Positions 29,609 to 38,646 of a stretch of DNA of 64,000 nucleotides are shown here, in pieces (position 1 is the stretch's first letter; the number at the start of each line of letters is the position of its first letter). The notes under the pieces were generated by a model. The model searched no databases. It was not told the origin of the DNA and worked only from the letters and a program-made list of their open reading frames with translations. A program made the position numbers and the translations under genes. The DNA comes from Polaribacter sp. ALD11 (GTDB lineage Bacteria > Bacteroidota > Bacteroidia > Flavobacteriales > Flavobacteriaceae): assembly GCF_002831685.1 (NCBI RefSeq), contig NZ_CP025119.1, forward strand, positions 2,938,501 through 3,002,500. Reading direction: 5' to 3'.

Positions 29609-30070
29609 CTATTTATCAGCTCTTTTTTTATTTCTTTTGCTGTTATTTTTACTTTTCTTTTTCATCATCTGCTTATCTTTTGCTGCTCTTTTTTTATGCA
29701 TTTTTTCAAACTTCTCAAATTGCTCTTTATTTAAGATGTCTTTCATGCTGTTTTTCATAGCAATTCGATTGTCTAGCATTTTACTTTTCATTGCATAAAT
29801 TTCATCTGAAGATGGTCTTTTGTCATTTTTTCTAGCTTCTTTCCTCTTTTCCATCAAAGCTTTTTTTTCTACTACTTTCGATGTAATAATAGGTTTCATT
29901 TGGTTTTGTTGCCTTTCGGACAAATCCAAGGCTAAAGTCATCCTCTTTACTGTTAAATCTGTTTGTTGTTCAGTAGTGAGTTGTGGTCTTTTATGACCTC
30001 TTTTTTTCTGTGCTTGTGTACTAAGAGTAAAAGCCAATACGAATACTAAAATAGTTGCTAATTTTTTCAT
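29609..30070 (-). CDS. Small periplasmic CpxP/Spy-like helical protein
   Basis: 153 residues with a signal peptide (KLATILVFVLAFTLSTQAQ). The mature part is highly basic and helical, with two LTxxQ-like motifs (LTTEQQTDLT and LDLSERQQNQMKPI), as in Spy/CpxP chaperone-like periplasmic proteins. The C-terminal 25 residues are almost all Lys, Arg, Ser and Asn. A stress-response role is inferred from the family. Confidence 0.7.
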   Translation of the reverse strand: MKKLATILVFVLAFTLSTQAQKKRGHKRPQLTTEQQTDLTVKRMTLALDLSERQQNQMKPIITSKVVEKKALMEKRKEARKNDKRPSSDEIYAMKSKMLDNRIAMKNSMKDILNKEQFEKFEKMHKKRAAKDKQMMKKKSKNNSKRNKKRADK

Positions 30071-30176
30071 TTTTATGATTTTTTAAATGTTATTTTTTAT
30101 ACTACTAAGACTTTTAGAAACAACAAAGGTTTAATTGTAAGTAATTAATTAACAATATTTTAAGTATTTTAAAGTG

Positions 30177-30210
30177 TAAAAAAAGCTCAGATTCAAAGAA
30201 GAATCTAAGC
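30177..30210 (-). terminator. Terminator-like hairpin upstream of the CpxP-like gene
   Basis: GCTCAGATTC (30185-30194) and GAATCTAAGC (30201-30210) pair with one mismatch, and read on the minus strand they are followed by eight T. No gene lies to its right on the minus strand, so what it ends is unclear. The rest of 30071-30403 is AT-rich and shows nothing else I can name. Confidence 0.4.
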
Positions 30211-30403
30211 CTTGTCAATAAACTAGTTAATCAACCAAAAAAAACTAGTTACTGTAAATTTATTAATGCTTTTATAGAAGTTTAAAAAACTGTTATTTTT
30301 GTTAAAGTGTTTTTCATTCTTTATTATTTATACTTCTTTGACTCTTAAAAAAGCAAAAGGTTTAAATTTGCATTTCGATTAACAGCAATTTAACATATTT
30401 GTA

Positions 30404-32050
30404 ATGCGTAAATTATTTTGGTTATTATTTTTAGTTTCATTTATAACAAATGCACAAAAGGATTCTATACATGTAGATTTAAGTAGTCCTCATGCTACTT
30501 TATACACACATTTATATTTTTTACAATCAGATTCTTATCAACCTAAAAAAGCAGCAAAAACAATTTTAGGTTTACCAGAAAAAGAAGCTGTTAAAAAAGT
30601 TATTAGAATTAAAAAAATTCTAGACGGTAAAGGTTTGTTTGTAGATTTCGAGATTGTTCCTAAAGATCCTAATTTTAAAGATACTATTAGGTATTCATCT
30701 TATCAAAAGTACACCCCTTTTCCACAAAAAATGCCACAAATATCTGTAGAAAAAGTAGGTGATAATTGGTATTACTCTTCAGAAACGGTAGCAAAAATAG
30801 ATGTTTTGTATAGTGCTGTTTTCCCCTGGTACGTTCAAAAAATTCAAAATATTATACCAGAATTTGGACATAAAAAAATCTTAGGAATTGAATATTGGCA
30901 GCTATTTACTGCTTTTATATTCATTCTAATATCGGTATTGTTATTTTACTTTTTTAAGAGAATTACCTTTTACCTCTTAAATATAATTCAACAGAGAATT
31001 ACAAAAACTACAGACATCACTTTTAAGAAATCCTTAAAAAAAATAGCAAGACCTATCAGTTTATTATTAGTTATCGGTTTCATAGACAAAGTATTTCCTT
31101 CACTTCAATTCAGTTTAGAAACCAATACATGGGTGTTCTTGTTTATGGATATTGCTGCAGTTGTTTTTTGGACCTATGTTTTTTTGAACATTGTACATAT
31201 TTTAATGAAGTTTTACAGTGTTTTTACCGAGAAAACGCACAACAGGTTAGATGATCAATTATCGCCAATACTACATAATTTCTTTACAGGTTTGGTTATT
31301 ATTGGTGGTGTTTTAAAGTTAATATCACTTTTTGGTGTAGATACGACCACTATTTTAGCTGGTGCAACTATTGGTGGTTTGGCAGTTGCTTTGGCTTCTC
31401 AAGATACCGTGAAAAACTTGATAGGAACGATTATGATTTTTCTAGACAAACCTTTTCACATAGAAGATTGGATAGAAGCTGGAGATTTTGCAGGAACTGT
31501 AGAGAAAGTTGGTTTTAGATCTACAACGGTTAGAGCAGCAGATACTTCTGTATATCAAATACCAAATAGCAGGCTGTCGGAAATTGTTATCAATAACAAA
31601 GGTTTGCGTTTGTTTAGACGTTACAATACTAATTTAGGTTTGCGTTATGACACGCCACCAGAATTAATTGAGGCTTTTGTAAAAGGAGTAAGAGAGATAA
31701 TTATTGAGCACCCAGAAACGCGTTCAGATTCTTACAATGTCGAATTTACAGGTTTTGGTGATTCAGCTTTATTAGTGATGGTAAATGTCTATTTTAAAAG
31801 TTTGGCTTGGGGAGTCGAGCAATCTTCTAAACACAGGTTGCACATTGCAATTGTGAAGTTAGCGAAAGAATTAGGAGTAGATTTTGCATTTCCTTCTACT
31901 ACAGTTACTATAGAGAATTTTCCAGAGAAAAAAGGAATGAATCCTAAATATGATATCAATAAAGAACGAATTAGCGCTTCAATTACAAAGGTTTTAGAGG
32001 AGTTTAAAAATGAACACCCTAATTCGGAAATGAAGAGAAACGACACTTAA
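30404..32050 (+). CDS. MscS-family mechanosensitive ion channel
   Basis: 548 residues. A signal peptide and a periplasmic domain of about 165 residues precede several membrane helices (from about residue 170). The pore-lining helix and beta domain start of MscS are clear: GATIGGLAVALASQDTVKNL, then GTIMIFLDKPFHIEDWIEAGDFAGTVEKVG and TSVYQIPNSRLSEIVINN. It relieves osmotic pressure by opening under membrane tension. It converges on the Dus gene. Confidence 0.92.
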   Translation: MRKLFWLLFLVSFITNAQKDSIHVDLSSPHATLYTHLYFLQSDSYQPKKAAKTILGLPEKEAVKKVIRIKKILDGKGLFVDFEIVPKDPNFKDTIRYSSYQKYTPFPQKMPQISVEKVGDNWYYSSETVAKIDVLYSAVFPWYVQKIQNIIPEFGHKKILGIEYWQLFTAFIFILISVLLFYFFKRITFYLLNIIQQRITKTTDITFKKSLKKIARPISLLLVIGFIDKVFPSLQFSLETNTWVFLFMDIAAVVFWTYVFLNIVHILMKFYSVFTEKTHNRLDDQLSPILHNFFTGLVIIGGVLKLISLFGVDTTTILAGATIGGLAVALASQDTVKNLIGTIMIFLDKPFHIEDWIEAGDFAGTVEKVGFRSTTVRAADTSVYQIPNSRLSEIVINNKGLRLFRRYNTNLGLRYDTPPELIEAFVKGVREIIIEHPETRSDSYNVEFTGFGDSALLVMVNVYFKSLAWGVEQSSKHRLHIAIVKLAKELGVDFAFPSTTVTIENFPEKKGMNPKYDINKERISASITKVLEEFKNEHPNSEMKRNDT

Positions 32051-32095
32051 TTTTTAAAGGAAGTGAATTAACTATTTTTCGCTTCCTTAAAAATT
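32051..32095. terminator. Bidirectional hairpin between MscS and Dus genes
   Basis: TTTTTAAAGGAAG and CTTCCTTAAAAA form a long AT/GC stem around about 18 bases. It overlaps the last codons of the minus-strand Dus gene and can act as terminator for both converging transcripts. Confidence 0.5.
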
Positions 32096-33021
32096 TCATT
32101 TACAGCAATTGCATAATTCTTTGGACTTTGTGCTTTTTTAATTTTTTTGTACGTCTTCTGTGGATTTGCAAAACTCTGAGAAAAGTACTCCCAAAAACCA
32201 AGCATTTTCATTTTAATTGGTGTCGGACCTGAAAGCGCTGCATCATATTCTTCATGAATACGATCGTGAAATTCATGAAAAATATCGAATCTATTTTTTG
32301 GATATTCGGTGGTATCATTCTTAATCATGCTTGGTAAAAAAGGGTCTGCAATTAAGCCGCGTCCAATCATCCAATGGTCTATGGTAGTAAAACGTTCTTG
32401 TAGTTTTTTAAATGCAGCAACAGAAGTAATATCACCATTGTAATACATTTTATGTTTGCTATTGTCTAAACATTTCTGAAACGCTTCTAAATTTGTTCCT
32501 CCTTTATACAATTGCTTGCCTATTCTTGCATGAATGGCAATGTTTTTAAGAGGATAGGTATCTAAAATGGGTAAAACAGCTAATATTTCTTCAGGGTTTT
32601 CATAGCCCATTCTCATTTTCATAGAAACCAAAATATCAGATTCATTATGCACTTTATGCAGAATACTGTTTATTTTTTCAGCATCACTAATTAATCCAGA
32701 ACCCATTCCTCGTTTTGTAACCATCGGATACGGGCAACCTAAATTCCAATTCAACTCTTTGTAGCCTAATTCTTGTACGTATTTAGAAACAAATAGAAAT
32801 TCATCTACATCATTGGTAATTATTTGCGGAATTACTTCTAACTCGGTATTATTCTCTAGTAAAATGTCTTTTTGATACGAGTTCTTAATAACAAGCTTAC
32901 CATTTAATCTAATATAGGGCGAATAAAAAGTATCTATTCCGCCGAAGAAATGATTAAATGCATTTCGAAATTTATAATCTGTAAAACCTTGTAAAGGAGA
33001 TGATAGTAATGTGTTACTCAT
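32068..33021 (-). CDS. tRNA-dihydrouridine synthase family protein
   Basis: 317 residues, an FMN TIM-barrel that reduces uridines in tRNA. Family motifs are SSPLQGFTDYKFRNAF at the N-terminus, LNWNLGCPYPMVTKRGMGSGL with the catalytic cysteine, VSMKMRMGYENPEE, IHARIGKQLYKGG, YYNGDITS and WMIGRGLIADPFLP. It is closest to the DusC-like branch in layout. Single gene. Confidence 0.9.
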   Translation of the reverse strand: MSNTLLSSPLQGFTDYKFRNAFNHFFGGIDTFYSPYIRLNGKLVIKNSYQKDILLENNTELEVIPQIITNDVDEFLFVSKYVQELGYKELNWNLGCPYPMVTKRGMGSGLISDAEKINSILHKVHNESDILVSMKMRMGYENPEEILAVLPILDTYPLKNIAIHARIGKQLYKGGTNLEAFQKCLDNSKHKMYYNGDITSVAAFKKLQERFTTIDHWMIGRGLIADPFLPSMIKNDTTEYPKNRFDIFHEFHDRIHEEYDAALSGPTPIKMKMLGFWEYFSQSFANPQKTYKKIKKAQSPKNYAIAVNEIFKEAKNS

Positions 33022-33119
33022 AAAAAATATTATGCTGCAAAGATAGGATACTTTTTAAAGCATTTGATACATATGCTGATGCAAATAAATCTAAATAGCG
33101 TGCAGTTTATATTCTAATA

Positions 33120-33156
33120 GTACAACTGTAATTCATATTAAAAATTACAGTTGTAC
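33120..33156. other. Strong 14-bp inverted repeat downstream of the tandem-plug gene
   Basis: GTACAACTGTAATT (33120-33133) and AATTACAGTTGTAC (33143-33156) are perfect complements with a 9-base loop. On neither strand is it followed by a T-run. It lies 27 bases beyond the stop of the minus-strand plug-like gene and upstream of the Dus gene. Confidence 0.6.
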
Positions 33157-33182
33157 AACACTTTATTATCCGTAAAATTAGA

Positions 33183-33671
33183 TTAACTCTTCTTTTTAGT
33201 AGTTACAATGATGACGCCGTTAGTTGCGTTGTACTTTATCATTGCTTGCTTATCTTTAATAATATTGATACTTTCGATATAACGTGGAGATAGTTTTTCT
33301 AAAACCTTTTTGTCAGACACTTTTCCATCGATAATAATCATGGGATTCTCCTTAATTCCGCTAATCTTAGAAGTAGCCGGCTCTTTTTTCTTCTTCGTTT
33401 TAATTAAGATGACACCATTCGGAGCATTGTATTCTTTTATTGCAAGTTTATCTTTAAGTACAGATACAGATTCAATTTTACTTTGATCTATAATTTCTAT
33501 TGGAAAATCGAATTTCTTCCCATCAACATAAACATCGGGTTTACCATTCTCTTTTACTTTTATAACAATTTTTTCTTGTTTCTGATTTTTACCATTTTTC
33601 TTATTATTTTGTTGTGCTTGCGTTAGTGAAATTGATAATAATAAAAATGTAGTAAGGAATACGTTTTTCAT
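33183..33671 (-). CDS. Small exported protein with two tandem TonB-plug-like repeats
   Basis: 162 residues with a signal peptide (FLTTFLLLSISLTQAQ). Two copies of a plug-like unit follow: DVYVDGKKFDF ... IESVSVLKDKLAIKEYNAPNGVILIKTKKK (about 50-95) and MIIIDGKVSDK ... IESINIIKDKQAMIKYNATNGVIIVTTKKK (about 108-160). This is the short plug-only layout found beside anti-sigma genes in Bacteroidota. It follows the ECF sigma and anti-sigma genes in the same direction, with 48 bases between. Function unknown. Confidence 0.75.
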   Translation of the reverse strand: MKNVFLTTFLLLSISLTQAQQNNKKNGKNQKQEKIVIKVKENGKPDVYVDGKKFDFPIEIIDQSKIESVSVLKDKLAIKEYNAPNGVILIKTKKKKEPATSKISGIKENPMIIIDGKVSDKKVLEKLSPRYIESINIIKDKQAMIKYNATNGVIIVTTKKKS

Positions 33672-33719
33672 AATTTTAAATATTTAATTGATTATAGTTT
33701 TAATGTTTGATGGAGTAAG

Positions 33720-34148
33720 TTAATCGTTGCTTGAATAAATAGTGATCAAATCATCTTCATAAAGAATACGCTGTTTCGATTGTATTGGCGTTGTGTCTGC
33801 AATCATGTTTAAAGCTTTATTCAATAAGATCTCTTTCTCATGATAACTGAGTTTTTTTTGATCTGGTGTATATATAAAAAGTGAAATTAGCAGTAATACC
33901 GATGCGGCAGCAGATATTATTCCTATTTGAATTCTTCGGGTTTTATTCTTTTTCTTTTGAAAAGAATCCCATAATGTAGTGTTCAAATTATCTGGAACGG
34001 CTATTTTATTACGTGTCACAAAAGCTGCCCAAGTTTGCAATGTAGCCTCTGAGTTGTCTGCATTCTCAAATAAAAATTGTTCCTCTTCTAAAGTACTTGT
34101 TCCTGCTTCATACTTTTCTATCAAGGTTTTAATAAGTTCCTTTTTCAT
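33720..34148 (-). CDS. Putative anti-sigma factor (single-pass membrane protein)
   Basis: 142 residues. A cytoplasmic N-terminal helical part of about 70 residues (LIEKYEAGTSTLEEEQFLFEN) precedes a single transmembrane helix (IGIISAAASVLLLISLFIYT) and a short outer tail. The gene overlaps the ECF sigma gene by 20 bases, the usual arrangement for sigma/anti-sigma pairs. It has no FecR domain. The anti-sigma call rests on topology and context. Confidence 0.75.
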   Translation of the reverse strand: MKKELIKTLIEKYEAGTSTLEEEQFLFENADNSEATLQTWAAFVTRNKIAVPDNLNTTLWDSFQKKKNKTRRIQIGIISAAASVLLLISLFIYTPDQKKLSYHEKEILLNKALNMIADTTPIQSKQRILYEDDLITIYSSND

Positions 34149-34644
34149 AGCTATATGTTTTTTCTAATTCGGTACGTACTTGCTTTCTTGCACGTGATAA
34201 TAAAACTCTTATATTCTCTACTTTAAGTTGCAGTGCAGAAGCTATTTCGGTAAACTCATAACCGTCAATATCTCTCATTATAAAAACTTCTTTCTGCTGT
34301 TGGGGTAACTTTTTAAGTACTTCTTCAATAATACTATTTAGTTCTTTCCACTCAAGTTCTATATGCTCATTTTTAGAGGCTAAAATTTTAAGAGGAATCG
34401 TAGAATCATCTAATACCAACTTTTTTTTCCTTAATAAATCAATGCAATGATTTCTAGCTGTTAAGAAAACAAAACCTGTAATATTAGGATGCTTCGCAAT
34501 TTTCTTGCGTTTAACCCATAGTTTCATCATTATTTCTTGAATAGCATCTTCTGCATTTGCATTGTTTCCAAGCATACGCACAACCAAAGGAAACAAGCGT
34601 TCGGACAATGAAAATACTTTAAGCTTAAAATCGATCTTATTCAT
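34129..34644 (-). CDS. ECF-type RNA polymerase sigma factor
   Basis: 171 residues. Region 2 includes NANAEDAIQEIMMKLWVKRKK and VFLTARNHCIDLLRKKK. Region 4 is LPQQQKEVFIMRDIDGYEFTEIASALQLKVENIRVLLSRARKQVR. It directs RNA polymerase to an extracytoplasmic stress regulon, probably including its own operon with the anti-sigma and plug-like genes. Confidence 0.92.
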   Translation of the reverse strand: MNKIDFKLKVFSLSERLFPLVVRMLGNNANAEDAIQEIMMKLWVKRKKIAKHPNITGFVFLTARNHCIDLLRKKKLVLDDSTIPLKILASKNEHIELEWKELNSIIEEVLKKLPQQQKEVFIMRDIDGYEFTEIASALQLKVENIRVLLSRARKQVRTELEKTYSYEKGTY

Positions 34645-34734
34645 GTTATGTATATAACGATAAATTACAGGTATTCATAACAAAGAAAGTCGATTTTATT
34701 TTAGAATTACTTTAAGTATGCTGAAAATCAGGAC

Positions 34735-34764
34735 AAAAAAAATGCCTAGCGAATTGCTAGGCAT
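34735..34764 (-). terminator. Rho-independent terminator after the 159-residue membrane protein gene
   Basis: ATGCCTAGC and GCTAGGCAT form a perfect 9-base stem with a 5-base loop; on the minus strand eight T follow. Confidence 0.85.
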
Positions 34765-34774
34765 GTATAAAGTG

Positions 34775-35254
34775 TTATTTACTATTGAGGTTATGATTGA
34801 TCAATTCATTCCATTTTTCGATGGATTCAAATTCACCACTAAGCTGAAAACTTATTGTAGCATCATAAAATTTTAAGATTGTATTGATTTTATTTTTATC
34901 AATAGGTATAAATTCTAAATTTAATTGTTCAACTTCTCTTTCTGCAGTGGTATTAGAGATACCAATGTTTACTATTTTACAATTCTTCACCGTAGAAAGG
35001 TCAATAAATTCTGGCTTCAATTCGTCATCATCTTTTAATTGAAAGAAAACAAAGTTTTTAGTTTCATCTATACCAATAGCGTATTTGCTAGAAACTTCGT
35101 GTTGGGTTATTTTACCATGCTGCTGTTCAGCTAAGCTTTTTAAAGATAGTAATAATTTTTTTTCGTTTTTTCTTTTATTTTGACTTGTTAATACAAAAGG
35201 CAATGTGCATAAAAGAATACAAGTAAGCCCAATTAAAGCTGTTGCTAAATCCAT
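34775..35254 (-). CDS. Hypothetical membrane-anchored protein, 159 residues
   Basis: I do not recognise the family. One N-terminal transmembrane helix (ALIGLTCILLCTLPFVLTS) is followed by a basic stretch and an alpha/beta soluble domain of about 125 residues (YAIGIDETKNFVFFQL ... LNLEFIPIDKNKINTILKFYD). It lies alone between terminators, upstream of the ECF sigma locus, and has codon use like its neighbours. Confidence 0.7.
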   Translation of the reverse strand: MDLATALIGLTCILLCTLPFVLTSQNKRKNEKKLLLSLKSLAEQQHGKITQHEVSSKYAIGIDETKNFVFFQLKDDDELKPEFIDLSTVKNCKIVNIGISNTTAEREVEQLNLEFIPIDKNKINTILKFYDATISFQLSGEFESIEKWNELINHNLNSK

Positions 35255-35371
35255 TTTTTATAATTTTTTAAATTTTAATACTGAAGTTTATATGCGAAGT
35301 GAAAAGACACAACGCAGTAAAAAAAGATTGATTTTAACTACTTAAAAAGGTGTAGTTTTTAACAAGAAGTA

Positions 35372-35806
35372 TTACCAAAAATTATGAAAAGGGAAAATAA
35401 GATCAGATTTTCTATTTCGTATCAGTAAGTTTCTAAAATAGTTCTGATACTGTTTAAACTTTGTCCTAAAAAGGAATTCATTTGAGAATAAAAAAGGCTC
35501 AAAATTATTACTGAATGTATTAAAATTGGATGTTTCAAATGATGTAAACTCAGAAAGTAAGTTCTCCGATTCCTGAATGTGAGTATAAAGAACCTTAGAT
35601 ACAGTTGTAGTATATTCTTTCTGCTGCTTGTTTTTCGCAGTAGTTTGTGCAATTGCAGTAGGTAGCGTTTTTACAGAAGAAAAAATGCCAAAGCAATAAA
35701 TTACTACAAATAATAAAATTTTAAAGGGATGATGAAATTGTTTCACTTTTAAATTCTTATTGTTTTTATAAGACCCTACAAATTTAGTTTTTTTTTGATG
35801 ATTCAA
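35372..35806 (-). CDS. Hypothetical small protein with one membrane segment, 144 residues
   Basis: I do not recognise it. A basic N-terminus of about 25 residues precedes a hydrophobic segment (ILLFVVIYCFGIFSSVKTLPTAIAQ) that could be a signal anchor. The rest is Phe- and Asn-rich with no motif. It is unusually Phe-rich and may be lineage-specific. No other frame in this stretch gives a better candidate, but expression is unproven. Confidence 0.5.
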   Translation of the reverse strand: MNHQKKTKFVGSYKNNKNLKVKQFHHPFKILLFVVIYCFGIFSSVKTLPTAIAQTTAKNKQQKEYTTTVSKVLYTHIQESENLLSEFTSFETSNFNTFSNNFEPFLFSNEFLFRTKFKQYQNYFRNLLIRNRKSDLIFPFHNFW

Positions 35807-35877
35807 TTACTTAAATTATTTTTTATTTTTAGGTAGAACAGATTGCATTATCATTTTTCATTGTAATTTAAAACCAA

Positions 35878-35909
35878 AAAAAACCTCATCAATTAAGATG
35901 AGGTTTTTT
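35878..35909 (-). terminator. Rho-independent terminator of the metalloprotease gene
   Basis: AAAACCTCATC pairs with GATGAGGTTTT around AATTAA, with A and T runs on the two sides, 28 bases past the metalloprotease stop. It can also serve the opposite strand. Confidence 0.85.
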
Positions 35910-35936
35910 GTATTTAATAATAGTGTACTAAGAATA

Positions 35937-38411
35937 TTATTTAGGATCTAAAGCAACATCAATTCTTGCTAAAACATCCTGTAAGTGATAACGAGAAGTT
36001 GTGTTAGAAGCCTTTGCTGATGCATTTTTAACGTCTCTCTTTAATCTTGTTAACTCTCCTCTTGCAAAAGATTTAATATCAGACTGACCAATATTTACAG
36101 AAGCAGAACCATAACGTCCTTTTTGGTCTTCAGCACTATTTAATAGGAAATCTAAACGCTCTATATGAGCTTTCTGTAAATTTCTTCTATAAGTATCAAT
36201 ACTTCTGCCATTGTATAACTCAGACCAAACACCCTTTCTTAAATCAGAAAACATAGAAACTAAGTTATAAGCTTTCGTACCGTTTAATGTTTCGTTTTCA
36301 ATCATACGAGCCATTCTACTAGTACTTAAAACGCCATTTAAAGTTCTTACCTGTAGAGATCTAATATTTTCTAAAGCACCACTAGACTGTACTTTAGAGA
36401 ATAGATCTTTATCTAACATCCAAGTAGGTGTTTCAAATAATTGCTTCACTACAAAATCTAAAGATTCTTTCTGGCGCTTTTTGTCTACGTAAGTGTAAAC
36501 TGCACCTTCTTGGTCTGTTGTTTTGTAGTTTTCATAAACACCACCAATGTTAGAAGAAACGTGCCCCATGTATCTTGCAAACTGACCAACTAATTGACCG
36601 TACATTGTAGCCATATCATCATAGTTTTCACCTTTTTCAGACGTCCATTCTTCTAATCTAGGTAAAATTCTCTTCAAGTTTTTAATTCCGTATTCGCTAG
36701 CTTTTACAGCATCATCACCTAAATCTTCTGTTTGTGAACTAGGGTCTACAACACCAGATTGTTGACGACCAAAACGATAATTAGGATCTCCTGCATGTTT
36801 TAAAATCCAAGAATCTAAAACAGGTTTTTCTTCTTCAGCCGTTTTATCTAAAATAGGGCGATAACCCCAGCTAATAGAGTATTTGTCATAAGTACCAATA
36901 TTTGGCATTAAAGCAACCCCTTTATCTTCTGGTTGCGCCACGTAGTTAAAACGAGCATAATCCATAATAGAAGGTGCTGTTCCGTATTTTGAAGTAAAAC
37001 TAGCAGAACGTAAAGAATCTACAGCATAAGCAGCAGAACTTCCCATATTATGTGGTAAGCCTAAAGTATGTCCTAATTCATGAGAAGAAACAAAACGAAT
37101 CAAACGTCCCATTGTTTCCGTCTTAAAATTATTACCTCTCGCATCTGGGTTGATGGCAGCCGTTTGAATAAAAAACCAGTTATGTAATAAAGTCATTACA
37201 TTATGATACCAGTTAATATCAGACTCTAAAATTTCACCAGAACGTGGATCACTTACGTGAGGTCCGTTAGCATTCGGAATAGGAGAAGCTAAATATCTAA
37301 TCACAGAATAACGCACATCTTCTGGGCTATATTCTGGGTCTTCTGCTTCCGTAGGTGCCATTTTACCAACAATAGCATTTTTAAAACCAGCAGCTTCAAA
37401 AGCCACTTGCCAATCATTAACGCCTTGTATAATAAAAGGAACCCATTCTTTAGGTGTAGCTCTATCTACATAATAAACAATTTGTTTTTTAGGCTCAACT
37501 AATTCACCTCTTTTAAACTTTTCGATATCTGCATCTTTAACTTCTAGACGGTATCTATCTAAATAAGCTACAGTTTTACTTTTTTGATCAGTTAAACCGT
37601 AATCTGTTTGCCCGCGAGCAAACCAACCAACACGTTCATCAAAATATCTACGTTTCATAGGTACTTTAGGTAATAAAACCATAGAATTACTCATTTCTAA
37701 AGTAATAGAACCAACAGCACTGTTAGATGGTGCTTTATTCGCTAAATATGTTTTTACATGTCTTACTTCTATATTCTCTGGGTAACTACTTACTCTATCT
37801 ACATAAGAACGCGTTTTATCCATTCTTGTAGCTTGATACATCTTTCTGTAATAACCAGGAAAACCTAAAGGTTTTACATCTGTAGAGAATAGAGAAGTGG
37901 CATCAATTACCGTTGCAGTAGAATCTTTACTAAATGCTTTTATAGGAAAAGCAAATAATATAGGCTCTAAGTTTGAGTTTACAACAGCTTCATGCACTGG
38001 TAAAACAGTATCTGCAACAACGTTATGAGAAACAATTCTTAATAAAATTTGTTTATTTTTTTTCTCCCAACGCAATACTTGCGTGTTTGCTTTCGCTCCA
38101 CCAAAGCCAATTCCGCTAGCAGTTTTTGCAATTCTTGTTACCATTAACATTTCTCTTTGTAATAAAGAGTCTGGTATTTCAAATAAGTACGAATCGTCTT
38201 TTGTGTGAACCTTAAACAAACCTTCGTCTGTTGTGTGGTCTTTTGTTACTACTTTACTATACGGTTGAATTCCGTCTTTTTTAGATTTTGGTTTTGAAGC
38301 CGTTTTTGGGGTTTCTTTTTTCTTTTTCTTCCAAAATTGAGCAGAAGATTCAGTAGAAAAACCTAATACAAAAGCAACTAGTAGTAACCTTGTAAGTATT
38401 TTTTTTGTCAT
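35937..38411 (-). CDS. Exported zinc-dependent metalloprotease (DUF5117-type)
   Basis: 824 residues from the ATG at 38411, which opens a signal peptide (KKILTRLLLVAFVLGFSTESSAQ); a longer start 39 bases upstream is less likely. The zinc site HELGHTLGLPH is at about 442-452, with the metzincin-type HExxHxxGxxH and a following Met-turn-like IMDYARFNYVAQ. The N-terminal part (TDEGLFKVHTKDDSYLFEIPDSLLQREMLMVTRIAK) is the DUF5117-type region of the Bacteroidota family. Periplasmic or secreted; substrate unknown. Monocistronic. Confidence 0.9.
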   Translation of the reverse strand: MTKKILTRLLLVAFVLGFSTESSAQFWKKKKKETPKTASKPKSKKDGIQPYSKVVTKDHTTDEGLFKVHTKDDSYLFEIPDSLLQREMLMVTRIAKTASGIGFGGAKANTQVLRWEKKNKQILLRIVSHNVVADTVLPVHEAVVNSNLEPILFAFPIKAFSKDSTATVIDATSLFSTDVKPLGFPGYYRKMYQATRMDKTRSYVDRVSSYPENIEVRHVKTYLANKAPSNSAVGSITLEMSNSMVLLPKVPMKRRYFDERVGWFARGQTDYGLTDQKSKTVAYLDRYRLEVKDADIEKFKRGELVEPKKQIVYYVDRATPKEWVPFIIQGVNDWQVAFEAAGFKNAIVGKMAPTEAEDPEYSPEDVRYSVIRYLASPIPNANGPHVSDPRSGEILESDINWYHNVMTLLHNWFFIQTAAINPDARGNNFKTETMGRLIRFVSSHELGHTLGLPHNMGSSAAYAVDSLRSASFTSKYGTAPSIMDYARFNYVAQPEDKGVALMPNIGTYDKYSISWGYRPILDKTAEEEKPVLDSWILKHAGDPNYRFGRQQSGVVDPSSQTEDLGDDAVKASEYGIKNLKRILPRLEEWTSEKGENYDDMATMYGQLVGQFARYMGHVSSNIGGVYENYKTTDQEGAVYTYVDKKRQKESLDFVVKQLFETPTWMLDKDLFSKVQSSGALENIRSLQVRTLNGVLSTSRMARMIENETLNGTKAYNLVSMFSDLRKGVWSELYNGRSIDTYRRNLQKAHIERLDFLLNSAEDQKGRYGSASVNIGQSDIKSFARGELTRLKRDVKNASAKASNTTSRYHLQDVLARIDVALDPK

Positions 38412-38571
38412 GATAAATTTGATTAAATTATAGTTTTCGAAATTACACAAACAATAATTTACAATTTCTTAAATAAATGTTAAAGAGAAGTGGCTTTATA
38501 TGTTAAAAACGCAATGTCGTTTTACAGCACATTATTGTAAAGAATAAAACATTCTCTAATTTAAAAACAAC

Positions 38572-38606
38572 AAAAAAGGTATCAAGTTAAATTTGACACC
38601 TTTTTT
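38572..38606 (-). terminator. Rho-independent terminator of metK
   Basis: AAAAAAGGT(A)TCAA pairs with TTGA(C)ACCTTTTTT around GTTAAAT, with one mismatch; it is A/T-flanked on both sides. It lies 41 bases past the metK stop. Confidence 0.8.
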
Positions 38607-38646
38607 ATAAAACATTTGACGTTAGTACTCTAAACAATACTATTTA

